Shown here one piece after another: positions 62,326 to 64,000 of a DNA stretch of 64,000 bases. The translations under genes were made by a program, and so were the position numbers. This DNA comes from Hortaea werneckii (Eukaryota > Ascomycota > Dothideomycetes > Mycosphaerellales > Teratosphaeriaceae), in the NCBI GenBank assembly GCA_037044905.1, contig JBAOKB010000051.1, positions 59,872 through 123,871 on the forward strand, written 5' to 3'. The notes beneath the pieces were generated by a model that ran no database searches, was not told where the DNA came from, and saw only the letters and a program-made list of their open reading frames with translations. Position 1 is the first letter of the stretch. Every line of letters begins with the position of its first letter.

Positions 62326-63479
62326 CTAGATCACCTTCTCGCCCTCCGTAATGCCCATGGCGGCCTTCAAGCCATCCATCGCATCATGCATCTCGCCCTC
62401 CATATCCGCCTCATACTGCGCAATATCCACCAAGTGCAGAGCTGCCTCCTCCACGCCCTCTTCTCTCAAATTCCGCTCAGCTTGATCGAGAAGGCGTCCT
62501 GCCTGCCTTAGACGGGCCCAATAATCGCTCACCTCCCCTTCGTAATTCGTCATGGCCAGCGGCACGCTCCACGTGCTGTTCGACGAGCCGACTTCCTCCA
62601 GGTAGTGCGACATACTACTCCACTTATCACCTTCCAAGCCATGGAAATGCACAAGCAGAGCTCCGCGTCCGCTTTCATACTCGGTGGCGTCCAACTGATA
62701 CGCGTTCCACCACGGGCGCGGTTGGTAGAGGACATACTCCCTCCAGTCCGGATGCGTGAGCACCTCCTCCAACACCGCCTTATCCTTCTCATACGCATGC
62801 TCCAGCACCGCCGGTGAGCTCTTAGGCGTAGCAAGGACCTCAATAAGCATCCTGACACTCCATTCATGCACCCGTAAAAAGAACACTCCCGTGTTCAACC
62901 CATGGTGATCGTGTGTACCGATAAAGTGCACCTGGTCATCAAAGTCCTGCGGGGGCAGGAAGACCTCGAGCGGGATCTGAGGGTTCAGCAGGATGATGTC
63001 CGGACCCGTCCACATGATCCATTCGGTCCTGACTTCTGCGGGCTTGGCCAGCTCGTCAACGAGCGTAGCGAGGAGATAGGCCGGCTTACTCCAGAACGAA
63101 CTCACGACCTTCTCGCGTAGGACTTTCATCTCGTACCCGTGTAGTCGGTTGTGCTCATCGTGTGTTCGAATCGCAGCTTCGTAAATTTCGTTTTCCTCGC
63201 CGAACAGCGCAGTCACCTTGGTGACTTTCGCTCGCGTTGCCCGCCATGACGCGGGGGCGAATTTGTTGATGGCTTGAAGGGATTCGCGGGTTGTATGTTC
63301 GATCTCGGTGGGTCCGATGCTGAAGGAATGTAGCAGGAGGAAAAGTGCGACTACGAGCGTGGCAAAGACGGCGATGTTGCGGATCTATTCAGCGGGAACA
63401 CTGTCGTTAGGATTGGATCTTTCACTGGGCGGAGGGAGCGAGCGCCATCTTTTACATACTGCAATTTCAATGTCAGCAT
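62326..63479 (-). CDS. Golgi-type glycosyltransferase, GT34-like, with altered DxD
   Basis: An 8-codon first exon (63479-63456, MLTLKLQY) joins across a 71-bp intron (63385-63455; donor GTAAAA, branch CCTAAC, acceptor AATAG, phase 0) to 63384-62326, giving 360 aa. IRNIAVFATLVVALFLLLHS (about 9-28) is a single membrane anchor, making a type II protein of the secretory pathway. The lumenal domain has KVTALFGEENEIYEAAIRTH, LATLVDELAKPAEVRTEWIM, then WTGPDIILLNP where GT34 enzymes have W.DADT..NP, then THDHHGLNTGVFFLRVHEW and VHFHGLEGDKW. GT34 (GMA12/MNN10) members add galactose or mannose to glycans. Here Gly135-Pro136-Asp137 replaces the metal-binding DxD, so activity may be altered or lost. 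Start and tiny exon rest on splice consensus. Confidence 0.8.
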
Positions 63480-63812
63480 GTAAATCAGGTCAGACCCCTT
63501 CTTTGAGGGCTCACATATGCCGCCTCACTCACCCTGGGAAACGTTCCCGCTCGTACCAGCGAGCATTTTATAGCCGGGCGGCGCCTCTGACGCACTTCCA
63601 ATTCAGTTACTCGTGAAGAGAAGCAAAACCCGTTACTTCTGGATATGACCAAGAGAATGACTAGAAATCGCGAGCAAGCAAAAGGAACGACAGTAGTTGG
63701 AAAGCGATAGCAGGACAGCAAGAGAGAGAGTAAGGAAAGTGCGACCAACTGGTGAAAGGCACAAGATGGTGAAGCGTTCCACCGCACTATTCGCCTCCTT
63801 CCGACGGACGAG
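63480..63812. other. Divergent region between two membrane-protein genes
   Basis: About 330 bp between the start codons of the GT34-like gene (minus) and the partial gene at the right edge (plus). Purine-rich around 63715-63740 (AGAGAGAG). It probably carries both promoters. Confidence 0.45.
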
Positions 63813-64000
63813 ATGACAGAACTGCCTCCGCCAGCCAGCCGGCCGGCGCGGCGGAAAGGACGTTGCACAGTCCTAATAATTAGAATTGCGATGGCCGTTA
63901 TCGTCTACACATTATTCAACTACTATCCCATCTACAAAAGACCCCCGGCTGAGCTTCGCTATATTGACGCATCTTTCAGGGTCTACCGTGGGACAAGGGG
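63813..64000 (+). CDS. Type II membrane protein, 5' fragment
   Basis: From the ATG at 63813 the frame stays open for 63 codons to the window edge. The protein starts with MTELPPPASRPARRKGR, a short Pro-rich cytosolic stub with a basic stop-transfer flank, then a hydrophobic stretch CTVLIIRIAMAVIVYTLFNY and a lumenal stem YPIYKRPPAELRYIDASFRV. This layout is typical of Golgi glycosyltransferases and other type II proteins, and the divergent neighbour is a glycosyltransferase too, but no catalytic region is present to classify it. The alternative is a chance open frame; the strongly amphipathic organisation argues against that. Confidence 0.45.
   Translation, partial: MTELPPPASRPARRKGRCTVLIIRIAMAVIVYTLFNYYPIYKRPPAELRYIDASFRVYRGTR

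Noticed and set aside
1..64000. Secondary-metabolite cluster, transposon or RIP-degraded island
   Set aside because: No polyketide synthase, NRPS, terpene cyclase, transposase or reverse transcriptase signature was seen, and there is no extended TA-rich degraded block.

Overview
The window is nuclear DNA of a filamentous ascomycete (Pezizomycotina, possibly Dothideomycetes; that rank is inference). Evidence: monocistronic genes with short GT-AG introns (mostly 52-147 bp) carrying CTAAC/CTGAC-like branch points, 0.5-2.7 kb spacers rich in homopolymers, a Zn2Cys6 factor, an IDI-4-like bZIP factor, secreted hydrolases with signal peptides, and orthologue-grade copies of eukaryotic housekeeping genes. 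No rRNA, tRNA, CRISPR array, transposase or reverse transcriptase gene was recognised.

Layout. 0-11 kb, all on the minus strand: 5' end of a secreted aspartic protease, an unknown 484-aa protein, a Dus1-type tRNA-dihydrouridine synthase, a Zn2Cys6 regulator and a CDF metal transporter. 11-26 kb: hotdog thioesterase (+), DEAD-box helicase DRS1 (-) head-to-head with a mitochondrial-type PPR protein (+), a MIF-fold protein with a long disordered tail (+), and SWC5 of the SWR1 complex (+). 27-39 kb, all minus: bZIP factor with a long ATG-free leader, Thr/Ser-rich secreted protein, GH55 exo-beta-1,3-glucanase and a PLP aminotransferase. 41-54 kb: a large conserved fungal protein (+), poly(A) polymerase PAP1 (-), secretory lipase (+), a five-exon alpha/beta hydrolase with a likely GC-AG intron (-), a flavin-reductase-like FMN protein (+) and a frame-disrupted APH-like kinase (-). 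55-64 kb: a four-exon coiled-coil protein (-), a small secreted protein (+), ribosomal protein uS13/RPS18 (-), a GT34-like glycosyltransferase lacking a normal DxD (-), and the first 63 codons of a type II membrane protein (+) running off the end.

How the genes relate. There is no convincing biosynthetic cluster. RNA and ribosome functions (DUS1, DRS1, PAP1, RPS18) alternate with secreted or cell-wall functions (aspartic protease, Thr-rich protein, GH55, lipase, small secreted protein) and small-molecule enzymes. The only pair suggesting shared metabolism is the head-to-head alpha/beta hydrolase and FMN split-barrel protein near 52 kb.

Most unusual pattern. At least eight genes contain an abrupt inversion of GC skew on the + strand, from a C-rich block to a G-rich block within a few tens of bases. 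The polarity is always C then G, whatever the gene's direction. Protein-family constraints do not explain it, and I regard it as the best lead in the window.

Exon joins were made by hand from splice signals and reading-frame continuity. Each start is the first sensible ATG, except the PPR gene, where I give the longest ATG start and note an alternative.
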